Part shown: piece by piece, positions 1 through 56,798 of the stretch | How positions within the stretch are numbered: the first letter of the stretch is position 1 | How the letters are laid out: each line of letters begins with the position of its first letter | NCBI GenBank assembly: GCA_024760905.1 | Contig: CM045732.1 | Location: forward strand, 57,346,996 to 57,410,995 | From: Plotosus lineatus | Taxonomy: Eukaryota; Chordata; Actinopteri; Siluriformes; Plotosidae | Length of the DNA stretch: 64,000 nt | Reading direction: 5' to 3' | Made by a program: the position numbers and the translations under genes | Notes under the pieces: model-generated | What the model was told of the DNA's origin: nothing | The model's input: only the letters and a program-made list of their open reading frames with translations | The model's database searches: none

Positions 1-32
1 GTGTGCGTGTGTGTGTGTGTGTGTGTGTGTAT
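1..32. repeat. (TG)n microsatellite at the window edge
   Basis: GTGTGC then TG repeats into AT. Confidence 0.95.
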
Positions 33-191
33 AAAATTAAAAAATATTATTATAATGATGATGATGATGAAAGCAGACCAGTAGTCCATATTAGCACCTC
101 CCATTCCCTGTATTTATAGATGTTTGTATCTTCCCATGACACATCCTGTGTGATGTTGTTCACGCTATTCTTTATCTCTTTATTCTTTCAG

Positions 192-210
192 CTTCCTGTG
201 TCTTGCACAA
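192..210 (+). other. plcb4: 5' UTR part of the first coding exon
   Basis: A pyrimidine-rich acceptor ending in ttctttcag at 191 is followed by 19 nt before the ATG at 211. At least one non-coding exon and the promoter therefore lie upstream, outside the window. Confidence 0.75.
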
Positions 211-46572
<46,362 letters not shown>

Positions 46573-46960
46573 GACAACAGCAGCTCTGTGAGCAAATGCA
46601 CACATCAGCAGCTACACTAGTATAAAAAAATGCATTCTTGTTTGAGACATTTGTGCATGTTTGATTTTTAATAATTCAATCAAAAGGTGTCTTTTATATA
46701 AACATTTTTATAAAGTTGTTTTATGAATAAATTTGTATAAATATATTTTAGTATTTTTTATTATATAAATATTCTTATGTATGCATGTTATATATTACTA
46801 CACACCCCTTGTTCTTGACAGGTTGTTTGTAGTATGTTTTTGTTTTGATCAGTGATCTATAAAATTCTCAGGGTAAATTATTTGATGGAGAGAGATTTTT
46901 ACTCGAAACTTTCATTTTAGTATTGTTTATTGTACAAATAAACCGTCTCTAAAAATAAAT
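46573..46960 (+). other. plcb4: Probable plcb4 3' UTR
   Basis: AT-rich sequence after the stop with AATAAA hexamers at 46726-46731, 46937-46942 and 46954-46959. The first, 154 nt past the stop, would be the earliest polyadenylation signal; which is used is unknown. Confidence 0.55.
46726..46731 (+). promoter_or_regulatory. Candidate poly(A) signal AATAAA for plcb4
   Basis: First canonical hexamer downstream of the stop codon, in AT-rich sequence. A second lies at 46937. Confidence 0.45.
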
Positions 46961-47789
46961 ACTGCACTCTAAATAGTTGATAACTTAAAAATGTAAAGAT
47001 TATAATTGAAAGTGTTTGGGTGTAAGGCAGTACACCAACATATTTACAACATGTCTCCTCCAACATATTTCAACTCGAACTCTACAGAAAATGTATATTG
47101 GGAAACTCTATTCTCATTTCGGCATATATTTAATTTATAATAACCCATCATGTCATCCTAACCATCCCACGAATAAATACACTTCAGTTTTTCCTTGAAT
47201 AACACCGACTTTCTTCGGCTTATAGAATCTTTTCTCTGATCTTGCATCTGGCAGGTTTCTATTGTTAGACATGTCATTGTCAATGTATCATTCTTTAAAT
47301 ACAATTATTCAATCTACGCATCTCAAAATAAGTGTTTCAGATTGTGTGAAGGGGAGGAAGCACAGCGGAGACTTTGAATATTTATAAGACCAACTGCAGT
47401 CTTTAAAAGCCCTCGAGAAAATGTCTTAAGGGATACCATGGCATGTAGAAAGTCAGTAAGATTTTGGTGGTACATTTATATGGTTAACTGATTATCATCA
47501 CTTTAAACGGGAGGGTTTTTTGCTGACAAAAGTGGGGGTGACATAGTTGGATTATTTGATGTCTTATTATTCAGAAATTTTTTTTCCTAAATGGTCAGAG
47601 GTCAGAAAATTACACAAACAGTGATTACATTTCTTTTATTAGTCCTATTGTAAAGTTATGTGCATTTCTGTGGAAGTGTCGCACTACTTTCAGACTGAAG
47701 TGCTTTTGTGATTGCTACCCCATATCAAAATGATACTTCATAATAGAATATGTGCAATGATTATGCATATATCATCATCGTACCTCCCT
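46961..47789. other. Intergenic AT-rich stretch, nothing recognised
   Basis: No gene, repeat family or terminal structure was identified downstream of the plcb4 3' UTR. Confidence 0.55.
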
Positions 47790-48745
47790 AAAAAAGATTT
47801 GTTTTTTCATTTTACGTTATTTTGGATTTACGTTTTTTTTTTTTTTTTTTTTCCCCAAAAAAAAAGTCAAATTTTGAGTTTAGCATGCTCTCTGTAGTAC
47901 GAGACATACCTATGTAGTACACAGACGTAATGACGCAATGATGCTGTGTCCACTGTTTACAAACAACAGACGTGCCCCTGATTCTTCCCAGTTCTCTGTG
48001 TGTTACCCTTGTGTTAAGACGTCGTCTCTGTGATCTTTGTGTTTACACTGTTTTGTGGACTTTTGCAACCCTAACCAAATATGGTTGGTCAGAAGCATAA
48101 GCCTACTAGCATGTGTTCAAGTTTTCTGTCATATGCCAGAATTTCCGGTTTTCCCAAGACTGAATTAACTATCTGCACGGTTCGGCACAATCTACCATGT
48201 ATACTAGGTTAAGCAAAGAGAGTTGTAAAATGAATGAAAACCCGAATCCAGAAAAGAAAGAGAACTCTCTGCTCTGCTGGTGATTCACATGAGTGCAGGC
48301 TGAGTACTACACGAGTATTCAACGGCACCCTTGCCCACTTGAAAGACCGGAAGTCTGGATAATCCGCACTTTGTCTCAAGCACAAGCAAGTGAACTACAT
48401 GCGGTGGGGTGGCTCACATAGTGTAAGCGTTGATTGGCTGTTTTAAGCTTCATGTAAAGTGATTCGACTCAGGATCATGTAGTGACCATTCGTCAACCAT
48501 CGGAACCATTTACAAGCAGAAAGATTGCATCATAGAGAATGTTAACGGTTATTAGAGGTTTTATAAAGGTTATTATTAAAAGGTTATTTAGTTTGATACT
48601 GTATTTGATATTTGATGAGTGAATTTGATTAAAATTTATCTATTTGAAATTATTTTTGCTTGAATTTAATTTATTTGAAATTAATGGTGATATTACTTGA
48701 TATAATTGAGATTATTTTACAATGTTATGTTTATAATAATTGATT
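47790..48745 (+). mobile_element. Tigger-like DNA transposon, group 4 (second copy)
   Basis: Inverse orientation to 35400-36068: shares GCATGCTCTCTGTAGTACGA, the MVGQKHKPTS start at 48081 and the AT-rich tail. About 360 bp (48118-48475) of unrelated, partly GC-richer sequence interrupts the helix-turn-helix. Confidence 0.68.
48081..48565 (+). pseudogene. Tigger transposase N-terminal fragment, interrupted
   Basis: ATG at 48081 reads MVGQKHKPTSMC, then foreign sequence; GTIYKQKDCI resumes near 48507. Compare 35549-35765. Confidence 0.6.
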
Positions 48746-48875
48746 TATGGGTGTTTTATGAGATATGGTCATGGTATTTATGGATGTATAGTACAGTATG
48801 AACGTCATACGTCACTGGAACATACAGTAACAACTTACTTTTTTTTTTTTTTTCAACTTGCGTTCGGCCGTTCAG

Positions 48876-49215
48876 AGCCCTCACTTTCCGCGGTTAATTG
48901 GGACCGAGATCCCGCCGCGACCACCGAAATCCACGGAGGATCACCCACCCAACCCCTCCCTGACTGACGTATACGTACATGTATATGTATATGTTTATAT
49001 AATATCAATAAATACATATTCAATACTATAAATGCTTATAATAAACATTCAAAAATAACGCATAAGATGTAAATAAAATATAAATATACACACATACTCA
49101 CGCGCACACGCGCTCAGATGTGCACCTCGCAAAAATGTAACTAGATTTGATGAGAGGTTTTGTTGTGGGTTTTGTTTTGTGTTTGTTTAGGGTTTTTTGT
49201 TTGTTTGTTGCATTT
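48876..49215 (-). mobile_element. TA-flanked MITE-like element, family CAGTGATCCC, partial
   Basis: Reverse copy beginning CCCTCACTTTCCGCGGTTAA and running through the internal TATAATATCAATAAATACAT segment into GAGGTTTTGTTGTGGG. The left-terminal half is absent. Confidence 0.72.
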
Positions 49216-49235
49216 CTAGGTGAACTGACATTATC

Positions 49236-49524
49236 CAGGGCATGGAGGTGCAGTGGTTATCACTTCCACCTCAATGCAAGATAGTTTTTTCAACGCAAGG
49301 GTTTGAATGCATGAATTTCCTCCCATAGTGTAAAGACATGCACATTAGGCTAATTGACCTATTTGAATTTTGACCCAGGTGTGAAAGTTAATATTTGTGC
49401 ATGTTGGCCCTGGGTTAGACTGGCAAGCTGTTCAGGGTGTACCCTGTCCTCACCCAATATTGGCTAAGGTAGAGTCCAATTTCCCAGCCACCCTAGTAGG
49501 ATTAAACAGTTAAGCAAATGAACA
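49236..49524 (+). repeat. Decayed V/Mermaid-like SINE
   Basis: Reads GGAGGTGCAGTGGTTATCAC, TTCCTCCCATAGTGTAAAGA, CATGCACATTAGGCTAATTG and a tail GGATTAAACAGTTAAGCAAA. Same family as 15090, opposite strand. Confidence 0.7.
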
Positions 49525-49703
49525 ACCAATGGGAAAGCAACTCACGCATTGTTTGAATGTTTGAATGGCGCGTTTGAATTTTTAAAATGGCGCTTTCGTA
49601 ACGTAAACTTGTTTCGTATCCAGAGACAAAAATTTTAGGAAAATTCGTTTCATAACCTTACATTTTTCGTTTGGTGAGACTTTTGTAAAGTGAGGTACCA
49701 CTG
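49525..49703 (-). mobile_element. Tigger-like DNA transposon, group 3, right-end fragment
   Basis: GGTGAGACTTTTGTAAAGTG then AGGTACCACTG and TA at 49704-49705. The rest of the element is missing; a V-type SINE tail adjoins it. Confidence 0.75.
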
Positions 49704-49749
49704 TACTTGCAATATTTCTCTTGAATATGTAACTAACATTTAATTAAAA

Positions 49750-50687
49750 CTAATATCACATGGGGGTAAATTAAAACCTTTAAGATGATAATGTAAAGTG
49801 TTTTGTTCCAGTTTTCGTTCCTCAACATTATCAAGCTGGTCTAAACAGCCTTCAGCCCTCAGACATTTTGCGTTATTAGCTGATTTCCTTCAGTTTCATC
49901 ATTAGTATATGTCTGAATATATGTTCTATTTTTAAACACCACTCTTCATATTGGTCTTTTTTGGTATGTTTCTGCTCATTTGTAGCGGCGAATGCTCCTT
50001 GATATTGTGTCCAAAGTTGAATGATTCGCAGGTTTCATCTCTTAATGAGGATTTTTCTCATTCGACTTTCGTACAGCACAATGAATTTATAGCTATCAGA
50101 AGATTTGTTATATCTGCAGTGTTTCAGAGGTGAGACTGCAGGATGACACACATGAAATGTATGAAAATAAGGAAGTGTATTCTCTCTCATTATCGCTCAC
50201 CATATTCTCATCACTGTATTTTTCCTCCCTGTTTCCACTTTATTTCTCCCATTTTCACACTGCATCCTACATCAGTGTCTTCTCTCTGACCCTGTTCTCC
50301 TTCTCTTGTTTACCATCACTTTGTTTTTCATTAATTGGTTCATGTTCTCCATCCCGTATTTTTCTTAGTGGGTTCTTACTTGTATTCTGTGTTTTCTTTC
50401 ACTTGTGTTCTCCCTGACCACACACTGTCTCATTGCATTCTCCCTCACTCTGTCGTGTCTCACAGTGTTCATTCTTAGTGCATTTTCTCACCATGTTTTC
50501 TCTTATTGCAGGTGACTTTGTGTTCTCTCTGACATGAGACATTAGTTCACTCGCCCATATTCAAAATTAACTTTTTCAGCGGGTGATTCCTTTGATTTTA
50601 TTTCTTACTGTGTTCTCCTTTATGGCTTTCCTGGTTTTATTTATTACCGGTGTGTCCTTCAGACTGAACACAGTCATGTGTATATGA
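49750..50687. other. Intergenic stretch, nothing recognised
   Basis: Pyrimidine-rich (50190-50500: TTCTC and CACTG motifs), which gives a leucine/serine/phenylalanine-rich random frame at 50130-50417. I do not consider it coding. Confidence 0.5.
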
Positions 50688-50691
50688 ACAC

Positions 50692-51410
50692 TGTTACGTA
50701 TGGAATGTAGAAGATGAGAATTGCCTCGTGAAACCAGCAAACCAAGACAGACCACAACATAAACTATATACAATTTAATAATATGAACAAAATAAGACAA
50801 AAGAATAACTTGCATCTTGGAGATAAAAATGCAAATTAAATAAAGGGTCCCATAGTCACCAAGCACCTGCAGCATTGTAAATGTAGAGACGGCGCGTGCT
50901 GGCGGAGAAAGGCTTGGAATCCCGCGTGTCGAAAAAGAAACAATTGATTAACATCCTCGCGTGGGCTGTAGGTGAACGTGGATGATAGACGTTGATGAAG
51001 TCCCGAACGACGAAACTTGGGTGACACGCATTCCATGATCCGCCTTGGATGAGCTAATCCGCCGCGATGAGTTTCCTTCGATAATCTGTGCGCTGAAGAG
51101 ACTCCTTCGGTGATCTGTATCAGCTGAAGGGAGCTGAAGAGATTGGAGCCAGTCGGCAACAGGTCCTTAATATAGATTCCCTAAAGTTCCAGAAAGTTCC
51201 ATTCTGGAAAATTCCACATCAACCAACCCGCCACCAGGGCGCATGCGCAACTAGGTCTACGCTGGAAGTTTCCCTAATGGAAAAAAAAAACAAAAAAAAA
51301 ACAGCAGTGACCCAAAAACAGCTGAGTAATACCATGTGTCTCTCTTTACAGCTCACTAACTCTATATCAATTATTTTTACACTTATACAAATATTTACAT
51401 TCCCATAACA
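50692..51410 (-). mobile_element. Candidate solo LTR, 719 bp
   Basis: Begins TGTTACGTATGGAATG and ends CATTCCCATAACA (imperfect inverted ends, TG...CA), flanked by ACAC on both sides (50688-50691, 51411-51414). It is GC-richer than its surroundings. A CTATATTAAGGAC TATA-like box on the minus strand near 51168-51180 suggests that orientation. No internal retroviral or Ty3 coding nearby. Confidence 0.5.
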
Positions 51411-51433
51411 ACACCTATGTACAGAGTACAACC

Positions 51434-51688
51434 CCAATGCAGCGAACTGGGGGTTGATGTAAAAGAACCATTGCTGACTTTCGTAAAGAGGCGCTGCAAA
51501 GCCGTCAGCGTGTTTCCGCCCCTTGATAAGGGTTGTGTCAGGAAGGGCATCCGACGTAAAAACCTACGCCAAATCAAACATGTGAATCATTAATATGACT
51601 TCCACGAAGACGGAGGGAGATGATTTGCTGTGGCGACCCCTGATGGGGGGAAAAAAGGGAACAGCCGAAAGGAAAAGAAGAAGAAGGA
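51434..51688 (+). repeat. tRNA-headed SINE (family H) with RTE-type tail, head deleted
   Basis: Only the body (TAAAAGAACCATTGCTGACT) remains of the H part, followed by GGAAGGGCATCCGACGTAAA and the RTE 3' end ATTTGCTGTGGCGACCCCTG and AAGGAAAAGAAGAAGAAGG. Second example of the composite at 22516. It begins 24 bp after the candidate LTR. Confidence 0.85.
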
Positions 51689-51699
51689 AGATGTGCACA

Positions 51700-53260
51700 C
51701 AAAAGCGACTGCCTGAGTTGGCTAAGTTGATAAACACATGATTGCGTCTTTGCAAGGCCAGTGAAGTTTGGGTTACTGTGTGTCGCTGTTATTTTAGACT
51801 GATTGGCATTGTAATACACTCAACTGCAGGTACTGGCTATACTTTGATCTGCTTCTTTAGCCTGTCAGCTTTGATACTCATTTTAATAAGACTTTCTTGT
51901 GGCCCCAGGTATACCGTGCTCCACATTCAATATAAATGAAGGGAGACCAAAAAAAAGTTGCACGCTAATATTTTCATGGAGAGCATTTAGTCCTAATCAC
52001 TGCATTTAAGCTCCATGTCATTGTTGCTGCCGCTCATGAGGTCGAGGTTCAGCAACATTAATGCTGCAATAAAATGAAATCAGCTGATGGCCTCAATGGA
52101 CCGAATGAGCAGGTATTCACATCAATAGACTTTTTCTTCCCTGATGGCACAGATAGAAAATGAGAACTCAAATAATGAAAGAGTGGCTCAGGGAGCATGA
52201 AGAATCATTTTCACATATGTATTGGCACCCCAGAGACCTGATCTTAGCCCTTTTCAAAATTTTCTTCATGGAGTGGTTCAATTTTTCACCTCATCATTTC
52301 AAGACACCGGTGAAAAGGGACCCTATCACTGTATGGAAAATAATATTGTGTTGCTTAAGTGAGAAGGAAAAATATTCGTCTGTGTGAGACTTTTTTTTTT
52401 TTTTTGGCTGGGCAGGATAGATACTAAAATAATCATAATTTAATTAATAAATAAAACACCGCCAAAAATAAAGGCAAGCATGTTCAAAGATTTAGTAATT
52501 TGACAATTACTCTTTCAGCACCAGCTAATGATTTATCAGAGCTACATCAGCATCTCGTTGAAAGGTTTATTAATACCAGACTAAAACATAAAGAGCGTGT
52601 AGGCATTGGTATAAAAATGTTAATAATTGCATGCCGCGCTTTGCTTTTACCAGCACTTTGTGCATTCGCTGTACTTTTATTCTTATAAAGCAGGCCCCAA
52701 ATGAGTACTTTTCGCTCTCGAAATTTTATACATGTACTCTGAACTTCTTTAAACAACATGTTCCACCCGTACAGAGAACAGTGAAACGGGCAGGGATGTA
52801 ATTTCACTCTACAGGATATCTATAATGCAGAGCCAAACATGATGTCTGTAATTGTTGGGCTGAATGTGTGGACCTTTAGGAATTACTGGGCTTCTTGCCA
52901 GATCTTGCTTTTTAAATATTGAGCAGTGGAGGTGATAGAAGTTGGATTAAGTATCCAGCTATCCATCATGTGCACCTTCTGGATGGTAACCTAGACTCCT
53001 ATTCAAAGTGCCCCGTTCCTCATTAGGAAATCACGCAACACATCTATACAGCGTTTGTAGTGGATTTCTTGATCTCAGGTGTGGTAAACACCCAGGCTGT
53101 TTCTGAAGCAGCATTGCACAGGTTTTTTTTTTTTTTTTTTTTTAATCAAGCTGACACTGTAAATAAGAACTAGTCCTCAGTGACTTGAAAAGTTAAAAAA
53201 AATTAAAGAAATAAATAAAATCTGTAGATAATGCAATCTTGTAATTAATTATACAAAGGC
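51700..53260. other. Intergenic stretch, nothing recognised
   Basis: Mixed composition, no convincing ORF or repeat. The 62- and 86-codon frames near 52500-52800 overlap on opposite strands and have no recognisable domain. Confidence 0.5.
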
Positions 53261-53290
53261 CAATGACTTTGTCTTTTGGTTGCAGTAGAG

Positions 53291-53349
<59 letters not shown>
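53291..53349. repeat. (TG)n microsatellite
   Basis: About 29 TG units shortly before the MITE-like element at 53384. Confidence 0.96.
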
Positions 53350-53352
<3 letters not shown>

Positions 53353-53606
53353 AATGTGATGAAACTACATTTAAAATACTGTCCAGGGATCCTTCACTTT
53401 CCGCGGTTAATGGGGACTGAGACCACCGATTTTCACGAAGTAGGATCAACCCCGACAGAAGTATACGTGTATATAATATCAATAAATACATATTCAATGC
53501 TATAAATGCTTATAATAACAATTAAAAATTCAAAAGTAATGCATAAGATGTAAATAAAATATAAATACACTCACTCAGATGCGCACCTCACATAAAAATG
53601 TCAGTA

Positions 53607-54090
53607 CAGTGATCCCTCGCTACTTCGCGCTTCAATTCATGTGGCTTCAGTGCATCGTGGGTTTTTGTTTTTGGTTTTTTTCATATTTATTTATTTTTAA
53701 AAATAAGAAATTAAGAACGAATAGATGGAAAAGTTAAGGAAAATGCCGCAAAACCAGACCAATTATGGAAAAAAAAAACCCTAAACAAACACACAATAAA
53801 AACAACCCAAAACCTCCCATCAAAACTAGTTCTATTTTTGTGAGGTGTGCATTTGCGCGCATGTCTGTATGTGTGTGTATTTATATTTTATTTACATCTT
53901 ATGCATTATTTTTTTAATGTTTAATTGTTATTATAAGCATTTATAGCATTGAACATGTATTTATTGATATATGTACATATACATGTATGTATACGTCGGG
54001 GGGTTGGGGGGGGGCAATCCTATTTCGCGGAATTTGGTGGTCGCGTAGGGATGCCCGCCCCATTTAACCGCTGAAATTGAGGGATCACTG
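53607..54090 (+). mobile_element. TA-flanked MITE-like element nested in its own family
   Basis: CAGTGATCCCTCGCTACTTC to TTGAGGGATCACTG, 484 bp, with TA at 53605-53606 and 54091-54092. The flanks rejoin as ...AAAATGTCAGTA|GTTTTGTTGGG, the intact internal sequence of the outer element, so the target and its duplication are both visible. Confidence 0.87.
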
Positions 54091-54166
54091 TAGTTTTGTT
54101 GGGTTGTTTTTGTTAGTTTAGTTTGCATAATTGGCCTTGTTTTGCGGTATTTCCTCACTCTTTTCC

Positions 54167-54346
54167 CTTCTTCTTTTCCTTTCGGCTGTTCCCTTCAGGG
54201 GTCGCCACAGCAAATCATCTGCCTCGATCTCAGCCTATCCTCTGCATCTTCTTCTCTTACACCAACTGCCCTCATGTTCTCCTTCACCACATCCATGAAT
54301 CGTCTCTTTGATCTTCCTCTAGGCCTTCCTCACCTCACCTCACCTC
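54167..54346 (-). mobile_element. RTE short 3' fragment
   Basis: GGCTGTTCCCTTCAGGGGTC then GCCACAGC and on through CATCCATGAATCGTCTCTTT. Inserted in the outer MITE-like element; followed by four copies of CTCAC. Confidence 0.85.
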
Positions 54347-54479
54347 ACCCTTTTGCCTATTTTTCCTTAATTTCCTTATTTTGCTATTTTTCGATGAATA
54401 TTTTTGAAAAACCCGCGATGCACTGAAGCCGCAGAAACTGAAGCACAAATTAGCGAGGGATCCCTGTACCGCCCAAAGT

Positions 54480-55250
54480 GTGTTTATTCCTTCATAAATA
54501 TCCTTGAGCTCATTTAATAGAAGCATGGTAAAGTTAAGCTCTATTAAATGAGTATCTTCACTGCCCTACAATTCACATTCTTCGGTATATGTGGGACATC
54601 ACATTTTAAGGTGATGTTTAATGGGAGTATTATGAATAATGCAGCAGAAAGTAAAATCTCCAAATAACACTTCGAGTTTGGGTTAACTCCTCCAGTGTTT
54701 TACTTTAGTACCCATACCTTTTTATTAGATTGAGGTAAGGGTTTTTTCAGACCAGTCAGTGTGTCCTCGTGTTTCATCATGCTGTGTGAATAAGTAAAAC
54801 CGATTTGGCCTTGTACACCTTTCGTTGGAGAGTCTCAGCACGGTGTTTGCTTGGACCTGAAACAAAAAAGGTAACCGATAGTCTGGTCAGCAATAAAGCA
54901 GCCACTGTACGTACCAAGCCACAGTTATCGGGTGTACGACATTTGTTAGGTGGGGCTATTGGTGTGGGTGACCAGCGATGTTATATAACTGCTAGATATT
55001 TGAAAATATCTTAATGGAAATACTGTACTGTAATACATTTACATTTATTTAAAGCTATTATTGCTTTTAATGTTGAGAAATGCAGAACATTTCTTTAGTG
55101 CAACTGAAAGAACTGACAGGGTTTTTTCTGTTTGTTTGTTTGTTTATTTTTTTATTTTTTTATTACCAAGCTTTTGATGTCTCAGAAAAACATGTCCTTG
55201 ATGCATTTTTTTTTTTTTTTTTTTGTGGTTGCTTTATTGAATTGATACCA
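54480..55250. other. Intergenic stretch, nothing recognised
   Basis: No repeat family identified. The 69-codon frame at 54805 has no recognisable domain. Confidence 0.5.
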
Positions 55251-55251
55251 G

Positions 55252-55520
55252 ACTAGGTGGCAGCGCTGCTTCTCATCTCAAGGGTTCACATCTCACTACT
55301 GAACTCAGGTTATCGTCTTTTAGTATAATTTCACATCCTCTCCCCATGTCTTTGTGGTTTTCTTCCCTCCTCCTAAATACATGCCGGTATGTGGACTGGT
55401 GATGCTATATTACTTTTAGATGTATGTGTGCATGGTGTTGATGTACCTGGGGTGTATTACAGTCTCATGTACAGTCTCTGTGAAAGGAACCAGTGTGATC
55501 CAGGCAGGTTACAAAAGAAA
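55252..55520 (+). repeat. Highly decayed V/Mermaid-like SINE
   Basis: GGTGGCAGCGCTGCTTCTCA, then TCCTCCTAAATACATGCCGG and GGGGTGTATTACAG line up with the family at 49236, but identity is low. Confidence 0.45.
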
Positions 55521-55935
55521 AAGGGGAAAGAAGTCCCTGTGTTGATGCTAAATAAATGGCTTTTATGTGACTTCAGTGTTATTGATGGATTATGAAAGTA
55601 GCAATAATATTGAACGCTCCTGTTACGCTGAGATAAAGCTGTACATTTTTATTTGTGACTTCTTAATTTTAGTACTTTTGAAAAAAACAGGGAATCGTTT
55701 CCCAGTGTAGCACGTTAGATAAAATGATCCGCTTGAATGCTATTCAAGTCTGAATTGAAACAAAGAAAAATAACTGTTTAAGCATTGCTTCTCACAACAA
55801 CAAACTAATGAAAATTTCCTTTTATAAATCATTCTTACTCTCTGCAATCTTTTTTATTTTCAAGTTTCACATTTATTTCAATGTCTGAATTTTCCTGTTT
55901 AATTTACTAACTGAAATTTTTTCAAATATGTATAT

Positions 55936-56751
55936 ACACATCGCATTCGACGTGATAAGCACCCAGGGCGCTTAAACATTGGAGGGAGGGGCTTATTAAA
56001 ATGTTAGTGGAATGGTAAGTGCCATCAAGGTGGAAAACATGAATAATAACAGAACAATAAAAGAGTTTTACTGGTATTTGTATTATTCATTTTGTAGTAT
56101 CAACCAAACTACTTACATGAAAGCGGAAAATAAACAGAAAACAGTATAATTTAAAAAAAAAAAGACCCCTTACTTTTCCCTCCCTTTAAAAATTTTCCCG
56201 GAAGTAAAATCAAGCCAATAAACTCTGTCAACTTTAGCACATGGCACATTGAACCAATCAGCAAGAACATAAACAAAAGCACATGGCAGCGTCTTTTAAA
56301 TTTATGAAGTTAGTGAGCAGGAGAATAAGGTGAAAAATTCTCGTCATCACTTTCTGATAGGTCCATATCTGGCTCATCACTCCTTTGATTCAGAGCATAC
56401 CATAATTTTGCTGTAACAGTTTCTAATGGTTCATCAGTTGTTGGGCATTTGCTAAGAGAACACCAAAATATTTTCCTGTTTTTTAAAGCACAGTAGAACA
56501 ATCAAGTGTGTTGTTACTGATGAACATTACAGACATTCCGCAGTGGCAGGGGTCTTGAAATCCCGTGTAAACTCACTTCTACAGGCAGTAAATGCCTCAT
56601 TTAACTGTTAGAGAGACTGATCGAATAAAATTGGGATGTTTGATCAAGCATTTTGCTCCCAGTACACATGGGCAGTTATTAGACCTAAGATATAAAACGG
56701 GGGTGGGGGGGGGCTTATTGGAGCAGGGCGCTTATTATGTTGAATATGGTA

Positions 56752-56753
<2 letters not shown>
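55936..56753 (-). mobile_element. DNA transposon remnant with AATAAGCGCCCTG-type ends
   Basis: GACGTGATAAGCACCCAGGG then CGCTTA at the left and inverted GGAGCAGGGCGCTTATTATG at the right. On minus, 56310-56501 encodes an acidic LSESDDENFSPYSP tail of the kind seen at pogo-like transposase C-termini. The catalytic part is not readable. Confidence 0.5.

Positions 56754-56754
<1 letters not shown>

Positions 56755-56796
<42 letters not shown>
56755..56796. repeat. (TG)n microsatellite
   Basis: About 20 TG units between a DNA transposon remnant and the 3' end of the antisense LINE. Confidence 0.96.

Positions 56797-56798
<2 letters not shown>

Larger units (their letters stand above)
53384..54466 (-). 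mobile_element. TA-flanked MITE-like element, family CAGTGATCCC, split by a sister element and by RTE
   Basis: Reverse copy: CAGGGATCCTTCACTTTCCG at 53384 and the other terminus AGCGAGGGATCCCTG ending at 54466, followed by TA. It is interrupted by a complete forward copy of the same family (53607-54090) inserted at a TA and by an RTE fragment (54167-54346). Confidence 0.82.

Noticed and set aside
50130..50417. 95-codon frame rich in Leu, Ser and Phe, like a membrane protein.
   Set aside because: It comes from a pyrimidine-rich stretch, has no splice or promoter context and no recognisable family.
54805..55014. 69-codon frame in the intergenic region.
   Set aside because: No domain, no exon signals and a length expected by chance.
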